In this document: positions 7,607-16,635 of the stretch, one piece after another
How positions within the stretch are numbered: position 1 is the stretch's first letter
Layout of the letters: every line of letters starts with the position of its first letter
Source of the DNA: Desulfosporosinus hippei DSM 8344
GTDB taxonomy: Bacteria > Bacillota > Desulfitobacteriia > Desulfitobacteriales > Desulfitobacteriaceae
NCBI RefSeq assembly: GCF_900100785.1
Contig: NZ_FNCP01000020.1
Span: 1 to 64,000 of the forward strand
Direction: 5' to 3'
Length of the DNA: 64,000 nt
The notes under the pieces: generated by a model
What the model was told of the DNA's origin: nothing
Seen by the model: only the letters and a program-made list of their open reading frames with translations
The model's database searches: none
Made by a program: the position numbers and the translations under genes

Positions 7607-9339
7607 ATGGCTAATGGGTTAACAAATACACAAGTTCTTCTAAATGCCTATATAAAGCAGGAGCATGAAGAAAATCCACAATACTTGCGCGAAGATGTTT
7701 TTTTGAATTTTTCGCAGCTTCACAAGTATTAAAGGAATACGATTTAAGCGATGAAGAAATTGAAAATGGATTATGCGACGCTTCTTTAGACGGAGGATGC
7801 GATGGCATCTTTTTATTTGCAGACGGATCTTTGATTGATGAGAATGTAACTACATTTGAACAAATAAAAAAAGGAGCAACTTTAGACTTTTATATATTTC
7901 AGGGCAAGAACACTACATCTTTTGGTGAAGATGCTTTAATGAAATGGAAAACTACTTGTTCTAATTTATTTGATATGGACAAGAATATTGACTTATTCAA
8001 AGATAGATATAATTCTAAAGTGCGAGCTTTATTTGATCATTTTCGCAATGTATATATTAGTCTCGTTAGGAAAAGTCCAAAAATTAATATTCGATTTTGC
8101 TATGTTACTAAGGGACATGAAGTACATCCAAATGTTCAAAAGCAAGCCGAGGAGTTGTGCTCGTTAGTCAAAGGACTTTTTCCGAACCCATTAACTTCTG
8201 TAGATGTAAGCTTTATTGGTGCAGATAAGTTATATGAACTTGCTAATAAAATTGCAAATAATGAATTTACTCTTTTATTATCTGAAAATCCTCTGACAAA
8301 TGCTTCATCGAAAGTATTCGTAGCCTTAGTTAATCTTGCTGAATATTATAAATTTATGGTAAACGAAAACAAAGAGCTTGTTCGACACATATTTGAAGCA
8401 AATGTTCGGGATTACCAAGGTAATATAGCTGTCAATAAAGATATTCATGATACATTAGAAAATCCTGCTAGTGAAAATTTCTGGTGGCTGAATAATGGCG
8501 CAACAATTATCGCTTCAAATGCAACCCTTGTGACAGGAAAAACATTGGTTCTAAGCGATCCAGAAATTGTTAACGGCTTACAGACCTCCACAGAAATTTA
8601 TAACTATTTCACAAAATATCAAGAACGTCTTGAAAATGAATATCGGGATCTACTAGTTAGGGTAATTGTACCAACAACAGAGGATTCGAGGGATAAAATA
8701 ATATTTGCAACTAACAATCAAACACCTATTCAAAAATCCTCTTTACGGGCGACAGATACGATCCATAGACAAATAGAAATGTATTTTAAAGGAAAAGACC
8801 TGTATTATGACAGGCGGAAGAATCACTATAAAAACAATGGGAAAAAGGCTGCCAAAATAGTTAGCTTGCCATTTTTATCGCAATGTCTCATATCCGTTTT
8901 ATTGCAAAGTCCTAATGACGCTAGGGCTAGACCATCAACCCTTTTAGCAGATGATACTCGCTATAATGCGTTATATAAGCCTGATCAAGATTTAGATGTA
9001 TTCTACCACATAGCATATATTGGAAAGCGAATTGAAAGCGTTCTAAAAGCAAAATGTGATTATACAACAACACAATCATCTGATATAAAATTCTACGTGC
9101 TTTATGCTGTATTCGCAAAATTGCTAAAAAAAGTAAATGCGACTTCAAAAGACGTTGTTTCCTTATTCCCAGATTCCGTTTCAGAGGATTTTGTTATAGA
9201 AACCGCTTCAGAAATCTTTTCGCTATACACAAAATTAGGAGGAACTGATAGAGTAGCTAAGGGGCCGGACTTAATCGGCGCACTGAAAGATAAATTGAGA
9301 TCAGATTTCTCTCTACAGAATGGCAGTGAAACTAAGTGA
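7607..9339 (+). pseudogene. AIPR-family abortive infection protein, frameshifted at a T7 tract
   Basis: Translation from ATG 7607 (TGGAGG 11 bases upstream) gives MANGLTNTQVLLNAYIKQEH and stops after 42 codons. The next frame continues the same protein (EFFAASQVLKEYDLSDEEIE...) to 9339. One T added to the T7 run at 7698-7704 restores a 577-residue protein. It carries the AIPR signatures DGGCDGIFLFADG, ENFWWLNNGATII, DPEIVNGLQTSTEI and FATNNQTPIQKSSLRA. AIPR proteins are linked to phage abortive infection. It lies 23 bases after the putative endonuclease, so it belongs to the same operon. It may be a true mutant, a phase-variable tract or a sequencing error. Confidence 0.8.
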
Positions 9340-9420
9340 GAATTCTCCATTATCTAATTTGCGACGGTGTTCTAGAAATATGATACCATCGATTGTCGAT
9401 TTTTCTATTTGTTTATAACG

Positions 9421-9618
9421 GAAAGAATTTCAAGCGGAGCACAACGCTTACACAAAGGGGACGCTTTCCTTATTAGTTCAGTTAACTCGAATGGTTCGGG
9501 AGAAGTCTTTACCGCTTAACACCAATAACTTTTTTTCACCGAAAACAAAGGCCCGGTCTTGGGCCTTGGCGGGTCAAACTTAAAGAAGATACTTAAGAAT
9601 ATGGCATTACTCGTACTT
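9421..9618 (+). pseudogene. decayed duplicate of the DUF4928 gene start
   Basis: Bases 9421-9618 match 6671-6868 (about 90% by eye), including GAAAGAATTTCAAGCGGAGC and AAACTTAAAGAAGATACTT, but with substitutions and small indels that destroy the frame. The copy lies just past the AIPR gene, so the two copies flank the distal part of the operon as direct repeats. Confidence 0.85.
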
Positions 9619-9846
9619 CTAACAGAGCCTTCTTTTCCTTTCGCAACTATATCGTCATGATCATTATATCCAGCTATTTATGGACAGACAATGCCGTCAG
9701 CTTTATGACTGTTAAACTCAGACCCTACAATTAATAACTCTTGAATTTTAAGAAGTGACTACAATCGCCCTATGCTGTATCTTTGGGTCATTATCTATGA
9801 GTTTATTTATGCTGGGTATCATACTTGATTTCCTAATACTGTCCTT
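9619..9846. other. spacer with no recognised gene
   Basis: AT-rich sequence between the DUF4928 relic and the end of kwaB. I see no open frame or convincing terminator hairpin. Confidence 0.4.
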
Positions 9847-10737
9847 TTAAATTTCAGCTTTTCTCTTAGAATTTGTCTGCAAGAGCTCGTCAGAAAATAT
9901 TCCTTTATAAATCTCATCATCCAAGAATTTCAGTACATTCTTCAATTCCTTCTTATCACTTGGAAGGTTCAGTTTACCCTTTTTAACCGAAAGTGTCATT
10001 CCAATGCTCTTCGCCTTGTCATTGATTTGTTTTACAGTAAATTTATTGAAGATCCCAGAATCGTCAATTAATGCAATCTTTCTTCTGACCCAAGAATCTG
10101 CGTGTAATTTGAATGTAGAACTATCTTCAATCTTTATTTTAGGATTATTAATAAATGTCTCAACATCAGTGTTGGTAGCAACTCTGTAATATTCAGATAA
10201 ATCAAATATCTGCCGCGCAAAATAATAAGAATCAAAAATTAAAAAATTGTCATCATAAACACAGTCCACAATATCATTTATTGTTATTCCGTATCTTTTA
10301 TCCCTATCAAAAGTATCTTTATCATGGTAAAGATTGATGCCTTTTCTGCTGATATACTGGTCTCTTCGAAATCTCTGAAAAGCTATGGTAAATTTCTTAC
10401 CTTTTTGATTGGAAATTGATTTTTCCCCCACAAATAAAGTTTTTATATCTGGAAGCTTTTTTAGATTAGGCTGAAATGCTGTAACTCCAATAGGATTTTT
10501 TATTGCATTGATTATATTTTCTTGCATTTCAAAATTTGAAATACTTAATATTTCTTCTTTGTCCGGTTTATATGTACCGGTAAAAGCGATTTGTGATTTG
10601 TTTTGCACTAAAGCATTATAAGAATCGCTAAATAGTTCACAAATATCCGATTGAGTATCTTTTGTAAGCTCAATTCTAGTGATTTGCTCTGTTCCATCCT
10701 GAGCAAGAATTGCAAACAATGATTTATTTTCAAACAT
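9847..10737 (-). CDS. kwaB: Kiwa anti-phage protein KwaB (DUF4868-like)
   Basis: A 296-residue soluble protein, close to the size of known KwaB (about 315). The central and C-terminal part (FAIAFQRFRRDQYI-like strands, NFLIFDSYYFARQIFDLSEYY, SWVRRKIALIDDSG) fits the DUF4868 domain. In described Kiwa systems KwaB is the DNA-binding effector that acts with the membrane sensor KwaA. The gene overlaps the end of kwaA by 8 bases, as expected for a two-gene unit. The family call rests on the combined size, order and motif pattern. No enzyme active site is evident. Confidence 0.78.
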   Translation of the reverse strand: MFENKSLFAILAQDGTEQITRIELTKDTQSDICELFSDSYNALVQNKSQIAFTGTYKPDKEEILSISNFEMQENIINAIKNPIGVTAFQPNLKKLPDIKTLFVGEKSISNQKGKKFTIAFQRFRRDQYISRKGINLYHDKDTFDRDKRYGITINDIVDCVYDDNFLIFDSYYFARQIFDLSEYYRVATNTDVETFINNPKIKIEDSSTFKLHADSWVRRKIALIDDSGIFNKFTVKQINDKAKSIGMTLSVKKGKLNLPSDKKELKNVLKFLDDEIYKGIFSDELLQTNSKRKAEI

Positions 10738-11263
10738 CTTTACCCTCCTGCATAATCAGAAAGTATTCTGTCACTCGGTTGACAACGCCAACCTCATCCT
10801 TATTTCTGATTATTACCTTTGTCATGAGCAAATAATTTCCAATACCATTTTCACATTCAACATCATAGAAATGATAACCAATAATAAACAGCAAGGGATT
10901 CGCAGACATAGAATTTGAAAATATCATAGATAAATACACCAAGCTAGCAAATCCAAAAAATAGCAAAGGATTATATTTATCAAATGCAATGCTAGCAAAA
11001 GGAAAAATATAAGAAATCATATATAAAATTACAGGTCTATCATTTTGAGTTACTTTCTTGGCATGTATCTCTATTAATGATAACCTTTTAAGTGCATTTT
11101 TAAAAGACATTGTTAAAAATGCTATTAGTACAGAAGCTACTACGACCGCAATGACGCTTGGCATCCATGTCTTTTTCATTACCCACCATGAGATAGCAAA
11201 CCCTAACCAAATTGGTGCAGAAATAGACAAAATCCATATACCTTTTTGCAATCTATTTATCAT
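10730..11263 (-). CDS. kwaA: Kiwa membrane protein KwaA
   Basis: A 177-residue membrane protein with four hydrophobic segments: about residues 10-27 (ILSISAPIWLGFAISWWVM), 34-50, 82-98 and 102-125. They are followed by a cytoplasmic tail with NPLLFIIGYHFYDVE and YLLMTKVIIRNKDEV, the most KwaA-like part. KwaA senses membrane disturbance by phage and releases KwaB action (known family biology). I start at ATG 11263; the reading frame extends to a TTG at 11281, but AAGGATGG lies between and fits ATG 11263. It is first gene of the pair. Confidence 0.78.
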   Translation of the reverse strand: MINRLQKGIWILSISAPIWLGFAISWWVMKKTWMPSVIAVVVASVLIAFLTMSFKNALKRLSLIEIHAKKVTQNDRPVILYMISYIFPFASIAFDKYNPLLFFGFASLVYLSMIFSNSMSANPLLFIIGYHFYDVECENGIGNYLLMTKVIIRNKDEVGVVNRVTEYFLIMQEGKDV

Positions 11264-11483
11264 CCTATCACCATCCTTCAAGCAATGCTTTCTCTGAGTT
11301 TGCTTATGAAAAGAGAGGTTCCATGAACCTGACCGGAACAGAAACCAAGGGATCCATTCCGGCGAATACGGGTAGTGTCTTAATAACTATGTGCATGGAA
11401 AAACAGCTTTTGACATTAAAAACCGTGCTCATGGACTTCAAACGATGTAGCGCAAACCAAAAAAATTAAAGTCAGACCCACCG

Positions 11484-11529
11484 GGCTTGTACCAAGAATC
11501 TTATGCGTGTAAGATTTTTGGTACAAGCC
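11484..11529. repeat. 20-bp-arm palindrome (hairpin), loop TGCGTG
   Basis: Arms 11484-11503 (GGCTTGTACCAAGAATCTTA) and 11510-11529 pair over 20 bases with one G-T wobble. Arm length, 6-base loop and loop start TGCG match the palindrome at 50739-50784, although the arm sequences differ. Confidence 0.75.
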
Positions 11530-11650
11530 GAGGAGAAGGCACCCACCTTGTCGGGATTGCCCGAAGTCTGAGTTTGCTATGGGGCGGAAAGATCGTAAGA
11601 TTCTGATTACCTAGAGGGAAAAAGGGGGTTGATTAGTAAACCTTAATTAG
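11530..11650. repeat. diverged copy of a ~110-bp noncoding element (copy A)
   Basis: Shares an ordered set of words with 50915-51025: GGGATTGC.C.AAGTC.GAGTT, then G.AAGATTC/GAGATTC.G.TT.CCT, AGGGAAAAAGGGGGTTG and CCTTAATTA. It lies behind the 11484 palindrome. Function is unknown. Confidence 0.5.
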
Positions 11651-11774
11651 CTTTTGCGGTCGTAGTCTATATGCCCTTCGTTGATATTGCATAGAATACC
11701 CGAATATCAGTTTGCAACTTAGAACGATTGGCTATTGTTTTTCTTTTAATATCCTTCATCAAATTACTTCAAAA

Positions 11775-12518
11775 TTAACGTTTAAACATTTGTTTTACTA
11801 CATTTATAAATTTAATGTCTGTAAATATTCGTATGACTTCTTGTGAAAAAGCAAATGGATCGTTAATTTCTAATTCATTACATATACGCATCATAATTTT
11901 ATCGATTAATTCTGGGCAAAATTCTTCATATTCTTCAGGAAAAACTATTCTATCTTCATTTGAGGGATATCCGTCGAAATATGGATTGTTTTCTCCAAGC
12001 ATTTTGTGAATATTTTCTAAATCGGAATATACAATTAAGCCCGTATCCCTTGCCGCCTTTACCCCAGTCACATCTGCACGAAGCTCTATAAGAACCGAAA
12101 CCGCTTTAAGTACTTTTGAACTACTGCAATGCAATAACTTATTTATTATCATAGAATCACGATATTTTATATGAGCAATCTCATGGGCAAGGGACCAGTT
12201 CAAGAGTTTGGGGTATTGCTGAGAGACGAGAAATAAAGGTCCAGTACATGAAATTGTATTAAACATTTTGAACATCCGAGTAAAGACATTCAAATTAGTT
12301 GGGTTTCTATAAGACATAAAGGGACTTTCAATTAATATCCATATCTTTGCCTTGACTTCCATATATGATTTTAGACGATCACATATTTCATACAGATCGG
12401 AATTTTTTCGTTTACTTAATATTTTAAAACCATAGTAACCATTGAAAATAAACCCAAACAGAAGAAAAATAACAATGATTTGTATAATTACGACGTATAA
12501 TAAACCAGTTATATCCAT
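11775..12518 (-). CDS. membrane-anchored zinc metallopeptidase (M48/M56-like)
   Basis: A 247-residue protein with one N-terminal membrane helix (about 4-27), a zinc-binding HEIAH motif (about residue 112) in SLAHEIAHIKYRDS, and a downstream ELRAD whose Glu is a likely third ligand, the gluzincin pattern. Only one clear transmembrane segment, so it is smaller than HtpX. GGGAGG precedes ATG 12518. It lies 500 bases upstream of kwaA on the same strand, inside the defence island. A role as a protease-type defence effector is possible but unproven. Confidence 0.72.
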   Translation of the reverse strand: MDITGLLYVVIIQIIVIFLLFGFIFNGYYGFKILSKRKNSDLYEICDRLKSYMEVKAKIWILIESPFMSYRNPTNLNVFTRMFKMFNTISCTGPLFLVSQQYPKLLNWSLAHEIAHIKYRDSMIINKLLHCSSSKVLKAVSVLIELRADVTGVKAARDTGLIVYSDLENIHKMLGENNPYFDGYPSNEDRIVFPEEYEEFCPELIDKIMMRICNELEINDPFAFSQEVIRIFTDIKFINVVKQMFKR

Positions 12519-12905
12519 ACCTCCCAGTAGTTTCGGTGATATTTTTAGAAGTAAATGCGTTAATTTAGCTTTTCTTTCTAAGTCCTCTTAGCCAAGATCT
12601 TCTCAATCAAATATCATCTTTTCTGATCGTAATTGATCATATTATGGGGTACACGACAAGCCCATCCAAAATATCTTTTCAATAAGTTCTTAGTCATGGA
12701 GGATTTTAACACTTGAATTTATATCTACTTATATCATTCCAAAGTACCTAAAAGCGTTTTTAATCCTCTTGTTTTTCTAACGAACAAGGCTGCACCCAGC
12801 AAGTCGGTGGATACCTTTTGGCAGATATCTTTGGATTTAGATCACATAATTCTTTCATAATAAGCAATCTAGTATGATTTTGGTATGAAGCCGTTATTAA
12901 GCTTT
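12519..12905. other. AT-rich spacer
   Basis: No gene recognised. It contains a small hairpin (CTTGTT...AACAAG near 12768) of unknown role. Confidence 0.35.
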
Positions 12906-13208
12906 ACTTAATCCTGAATTTTTATAGGCTGCCATAATAAATTCTCCTTTCGAAGACTGGTCACAATAAAGCCGCAAATAGTACACCACTTATCTAAATA
13001 TTCTTCATAAGTACCTAAATCCCTCCACAGTATTAAATACAATATAAATAAGACGCATATTTCAGCGTCAAAACCGTTACTCAAACGCTAATGGTATAAC
13101 TTGACTCTATTCTAGCGATTCACTCCACCCAAGCACATCGCCGAACTGTTTCAGTTCATCTTTACCAAGCCAGTTATCGTCCTTTAAAGATGCACCATGA
13201 TTTGGTAG
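12906..13208 (-). repeat. diverged repeat L flanking the GIY-YIG gene, with gene-tail relic
   Basis: From 13208 to 13107 the minus strand encodes ASLKDDNWLGKDELKQFGDV...WSESLE-stop, and this is followed by a GACGC...GCGTC hairpin near 13054. The block at 14255-14460 shows the same order: a related tail (RIGKESMRQLSDFLG), the same hairpin (TTTGACGCTGAAATAAGCGTC) and a similar GGAGG.ATTT.GG.AC segment. These are two eroded copies of one gene end with its terminator. The protein is not recognised. Confidence 0.5.
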
Positions 13209-13233
13209 TTAGCCAGTGATTCTCTTTATTCAG

Positions 13234-14127
13234 TTATTTTATTCTTCCCCATTTTTTAAGCCATTTAATTCTAGCTTCGATTTCTTCAGGTGCACGCTGT
13301 AACAACCTTGTCATATCCTCTAGCGAAGCTTTTCTTGTAATCAAGAATGTCAAAATAGCATCTTCTTTGTAAATCCATTTAGAATAGGCAAATGTATGTA
13401 GTTGTCTAGCTATCTTTTTTTCTAATTTGGTGATCTTTTGTATCTTCTTGGGCATCTTCCATTCTATTCCTGCATTTACCCTTGAACCTAGATTCTGCAG
13501 CAAACCATGGGTAGTTTTGTCAACATTGGGGTAATTCAAAAATTCAAAAAACAAATTTGCATTCGACAAATTCTCAATCTTTCCTAACCAATTCATATCC
13601 GGCTTATTTATATGTGTTCCAATATTAAAGTACTTTGAAATAGCTTTTTGAATTTGTGATTCCAAAATAGTAGCTGATTCATAGTTAGAATCCATTCTAC
13701 AAGCCCAAAGCATAATTCTTGGCATGAATTCTTCTACAACATAATCAAACCAGGAGTCATTGAAGTTGTCTTCTGGGTTTAAATCGTTTTTAGGGTTAAG
13801 TCTCAAAACGTTTGTAGATGCCCACAGTTTGTTTTCTAACGCTAATTTTCTATAGTATTTGAAGTAATCTTTAGAACCGCGGTGACTCATTAATTCATAG
13901 ATATCCTGGTCAGGACGTACTCTCCATATCGCTCGGTTTCCTCGTTTCATACCTTCTGCATGCTCAAACCAGCGGTTTTCAAAATTGATAGTTGTACCAA
14001 CATAAATAATTCGGTTTACCGAACCTGAATGGACAAGTAAATAAACACCTGGTCCATTTACATACTTATGTTTGATTAGACTTCCTCCAGAAATCCATTT
14101 TAGATTACATATTACTTGAACGGTCAT
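13234..14127 (-). CDS. GIY-YIG-type nuclease-domain protein
   Basis: A 297-residue protein. GPGVYLLVHSGSVNRIIYVG (about residues 26-45), TTINFENRWFEH and following residues give the GIY-YIG fold with Arg in the NRW position, as in UvrC or homing endonucleases. The central part has no recognised domain. The last 60 residues (SKWIYKEDAILTFLITRKAS..DMTRLLQRAPEEIEARIKWL) look like a small helix-turn-helix DNA-binding domain. The equivalent of the catalytic Glu is not obvious. It stands alone between two diverged repeats in the defence island. Confidence 0.68.
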   Translation of the reverse strand: MTVQVICNLKWISGGSLIKHKYVNGPGVYLLVHSGSVNRIIYVGTTINFENRWFEHAEGMKRGNRAIWRVRPDQDIYELMSHRGSKDYFKYYRKLALENKLWASTNVLRLNPKNDLNPEDNFNDSWFDYVVEEFMPRIMLWACRMDSNYESATILESQIQKAISKYFNIGTHINKPDMNWLGKIENLSNANLFFEFLNYPNVDKTTHGLLQNLGSRVNAGIEWKMPKKIQKITKLEKKIARQLHTFAYSKWIYKEDAILTFLITRKASLEDMTRLLQRAPEEIEARIKWLKKWGRIK

Positions 14128-14254
14128 AGATAAAGCCCCTTAGCTATAAATACTTAGCATCACCAATAGGAATAGAGTATACTCCAGAACTCCTCACCTT
14201 TATTGGTTCGCCTTTTCAAGTGCTACTACTAGTAAGCCATTCTGAGAATTTCAT

Positions 14255-14460
14255 TTCAGAATCTGCTATTTATCCAAATGATTCTTCAAGCGTCCCCAAA
14301 TTCCTCCATCGATTATGAAGGTAATAGATTAGACGCTTATTTCAGCGTCAAAGTCATTGTTCAACCAATAAAGGTTTTGCTCAACTCTTGTCTATATACT
14401 CCACTACCCAGAAAATCACTTAACTGCCTCATTGACTCTTTACCAATCCGGTACTCCCTT
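14255..14460 (-). repeat. diverged repeat R flanking the GIY-YIG gene
   Basis: Partner of 12906-13208 in the same orientation. Shared words include GACGCTGAAATA.GCGTC and TTATC.AAAT.ATTCTTCA read on the plus strand. The tail relic here ends QELSKTFIG-stop. Confidence 0.5.
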
Positions 14461-14522
14461 CCCTATCTTGGGAATGAGGCGGGCGAGTTATTAGGGGATG
14501 TTGTACTTGCGGCACGGAAACA

Positions 14523-16124
14523 TCAGGCATTAGATTTTGTTGGATAAATAACAAAGTTTTGGGGTTTTCTCAATAATTCCAAAAAATCCTGGGCAGTTAA
14601 TATGAACACTTTGGGGTCTCTTCTGAAATTGAATACTCTATAAATCAAGTAACAGCTAAGGTTATTGCATAATACGTCTAGTTCGTTATCAGATATATAA
14701 AAAGGCACTGATTTGCCACCGTTCGTTGTTTTAACTTCTATAAGTATTTGATTACCATTCTTGTCAAATGACAAAACGTCATATCCTAATCCGTCACCCT
14801 TATCCTTTGAAACCCATGTAACTGCTAAATCAGCCCTTCCAATTCCCACTAGTTTTCGTCTCTCTAAATTAACCACGAAATTTTCCCCTGCATTACCTAG
14901 GCATTTATTATTTCGTTCCTTCTCAGCAAAGTCAGGTTTTCCAGGAGAAACATTTCTTCTGCTATTTCTCCTTGCGGGTGAAGTTTCTGGTGCCTGTTCA
15001 ATCAATTCATTAAAACTACGCCCTATTAAGCTCGAACTTTCATTTTTATTGACTTCAACTTCTCTATCTTGGTATGTGTCTAGTATTTCAACTTTAAACC
15101 TTTCTAGAACTACGTGTTTGAGAAGGTCTTGAGCATTGAATCTAGGCTTATATCCAACGATATAGGGTAGATCATTGTCAAGCAACACGCCACTAATATT
15201 TTGATGCTTTAATTCTATTGAACCGTCGCTCCTATTCTTTAGCTTCATTTTTAAAATCCTGCGATGCATTGTTTTACTATAAGTCTGTCCATTCATTTCT
15301 TTGACAAGCATATCGAAATAATCGCTGACAATACAGTTTACCTCCTCTTCAGTCCAGTTTTTTCGAGAATCGTCTGATGAGGATTGAAAAGGGTTTTTCT
15401 GAATTTTTGCAGGTGAAGTTATATCAACATCATCAAATGTTTCAATTTCTAACTTTTTGAGTATATCAGGAAGTAAAATATCTCGAAATTTTTCACTTAA
15501 GCCTTGTCTAAAGGACGAATTGGTTCGAAAACTGGACTTAACCTTATACAATTGATAAGTTTCTTCGTCATAATTGAATCCCAAATTCAACATTTCCTTC
15601 ACTATTTCTTCGTCGAAATTGTTGCTATCCATTTTCGCCAGTAATTGGTGATAAATATTCGTATTGAGATCAATGTTCTTTCTTTTTATGTCATAAAAAA
15701 AAGTTTTGGCCTCATAATAAGAGGAAGACTTTTCTATAAGTAATCCATAATTTAATAATGAAAACTCAACATTTTCCTTTTTCATGTGATCTAGCACATT
15801 TTGAGCTTCAATCAGGTTGTTTGTAGCCGCTAAAAGATTTGCATATTCGTTAGAACCTAGAGAAATATTGTATTTTTCTCGTAACCCTAACATGTATATA
15901 ACATCCGTATAATCTTCAACAACATAGAGTATCAGACAAAATATCCTTTTACTAATTTTAAACCCTAAGGAAATCAACTCATTTAATAACCATTCTACTT
16001 CAGCAAAATTGGTTGTTTTATGTATTAAGTATAAAATGAGTCCAGAATCATAAAACAAGGAATGCGTATTTATCTTGACTTTTCTTCGCTTTAAGATTTC
16101 AATTGCATATCTTAATTCATCCAT
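14523..16124 (-). CDS. PPR-like repeat protein fused to a DUF3883/PD-(D/E)XK nuclease domain
   Basis: A 533-residue protein in three parts. Residues about 20-190 hold at least four 31-33-residue helical repeats, best at 91-122, 123-154 and 155-186, with pattern ..Y..LL.......EA......MK..NI..N, like pentatricopeptide (PPR) repeats. Residues 255-345 match the domain usually before DUF3883 (NWTEEEVNCIV.DYF.MLV, GSIELKHQNISGVL, LPYIVGYKPRFNAQDLL). Residues 405-510 are DUF3883: NAGENFV (E414), GYDVLSFD (D449) and IEVKTT (E463, K465), a complete PD-(D/E)XK core, then PFYISDNE. PPR repeats bind single-stranded RNA in known proteins, so an RNA-directed nuclease is imaginable. This is inference only. 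GGAG precedes ATG 16124. Confidence 0.7.
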   Translation of the reverse strand: MDELRYAIEILKRRKVKINTHSLFYDSGLILYLIHKTTNFAEVEWLLNELISLGFKISKRIFCLILYVVEDYTDVIYMLGLREKYNISLGSNEYANLLAATNNLIEAQNVLDHMKKENVEFSLLNYGLLIEKSSSYYEAKTFFYDIKRKNIDLNTNIYHQLLAKMDSNNFDEEIVKEMLNLGFNYDEETYQLYKVKSSFRTNSSFRQGLSEKFRDILLPDILKKLEIETFDDVDITSPAKIQKNPFQSSSDDSRKNWTEEEVNCIVSDYFDMLVKEMNGQTYSKTMHRRILKMKLKNRSDGSIELKHQNISGVLLDNDLPYIVGYKPRFNAQDLLKHVVLERFKVEILDTYQDREVEVNKNESSSLIGRSFNELIEQAPETSPARRNSRRNVSPGKPDFAEKERNNKCLGNAGENFVVNLERRKLVGIGRADLAVTWVSKDKGDGLGYDVLSFDKNGNQILIEVKTTNGGKSVPFYISDNELDVLCNNLSCYLIYRVFNFRRDPKVFILTAQDFLELLRKPQNFVIYPTKSNA

Positions 16125-16299
16125 TATAGACTCTCCTTCCCACCAAATTAGATAAACAAAGTCTTTTCAAGTTTTCCACTGGATACTGTAAAGAACCTAT
16201 CAAGGGGCGTGAGGCAGGAGCATGCGGAGTGATTTGATTTCTATCAAATAGATTAAGATTTTCCACAATCATCAAAAACAGGTGTGATAATCATTTGGT

Positions 16300-16411
16300 C
16301 TTAATATATCCTTCCTTCCCGAATTAGTGTAACGAGAATGGCTACAAGCCCTGTAAACAATGGGTTCTCACCTCGTTACATTTTCCGGGAAGGCAGTATA
16401 TATAGTTAAGG
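16300..16411. ncRNA. candidate structured RNA or large hairpin element
   Basis: Nested pairing: outer CTTAA.TATA/TATA..TTAAG (about 16300-16309 with 16401-16411), middle CCTTCCCG (16314-16321) with CGGGAAGG (16386-16393), inner TGTAACGAG (16328-16336) with CTCGTTACA (16372-16380). The loop of about 35 bases can pair further. No reading frame. It could be a small RNA, a leader or an element end; the strand is unknown. Confidence 0.45.
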
Positions 16412-16635
16412 ACATAAAACTGTTATCAGGCGCATAAAAGCATATCGTAGTGAACCAGAAATTTTATTTTCTCGATACTACATATCTCAAAAACCTGGTT
16501 AAGACAGCCACCCCGTGAAGCCACGCCAAGAACCGGAAGTACTATTTATGTAGGGTAGAGATACAAGCAACCTACACATATAAAAACGAACCTGTTTTAA
16601 GAGACTGCCGCCCCGGCGGGGCTTTGGCGGATTAA

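Noticed and set aside
14278-14547. 89-residue plus-strand frame
   Set aside because: Lies in the diverged repeat and overlaps the PPR-DUF3883 gene end on the other strand; no ribosome site.
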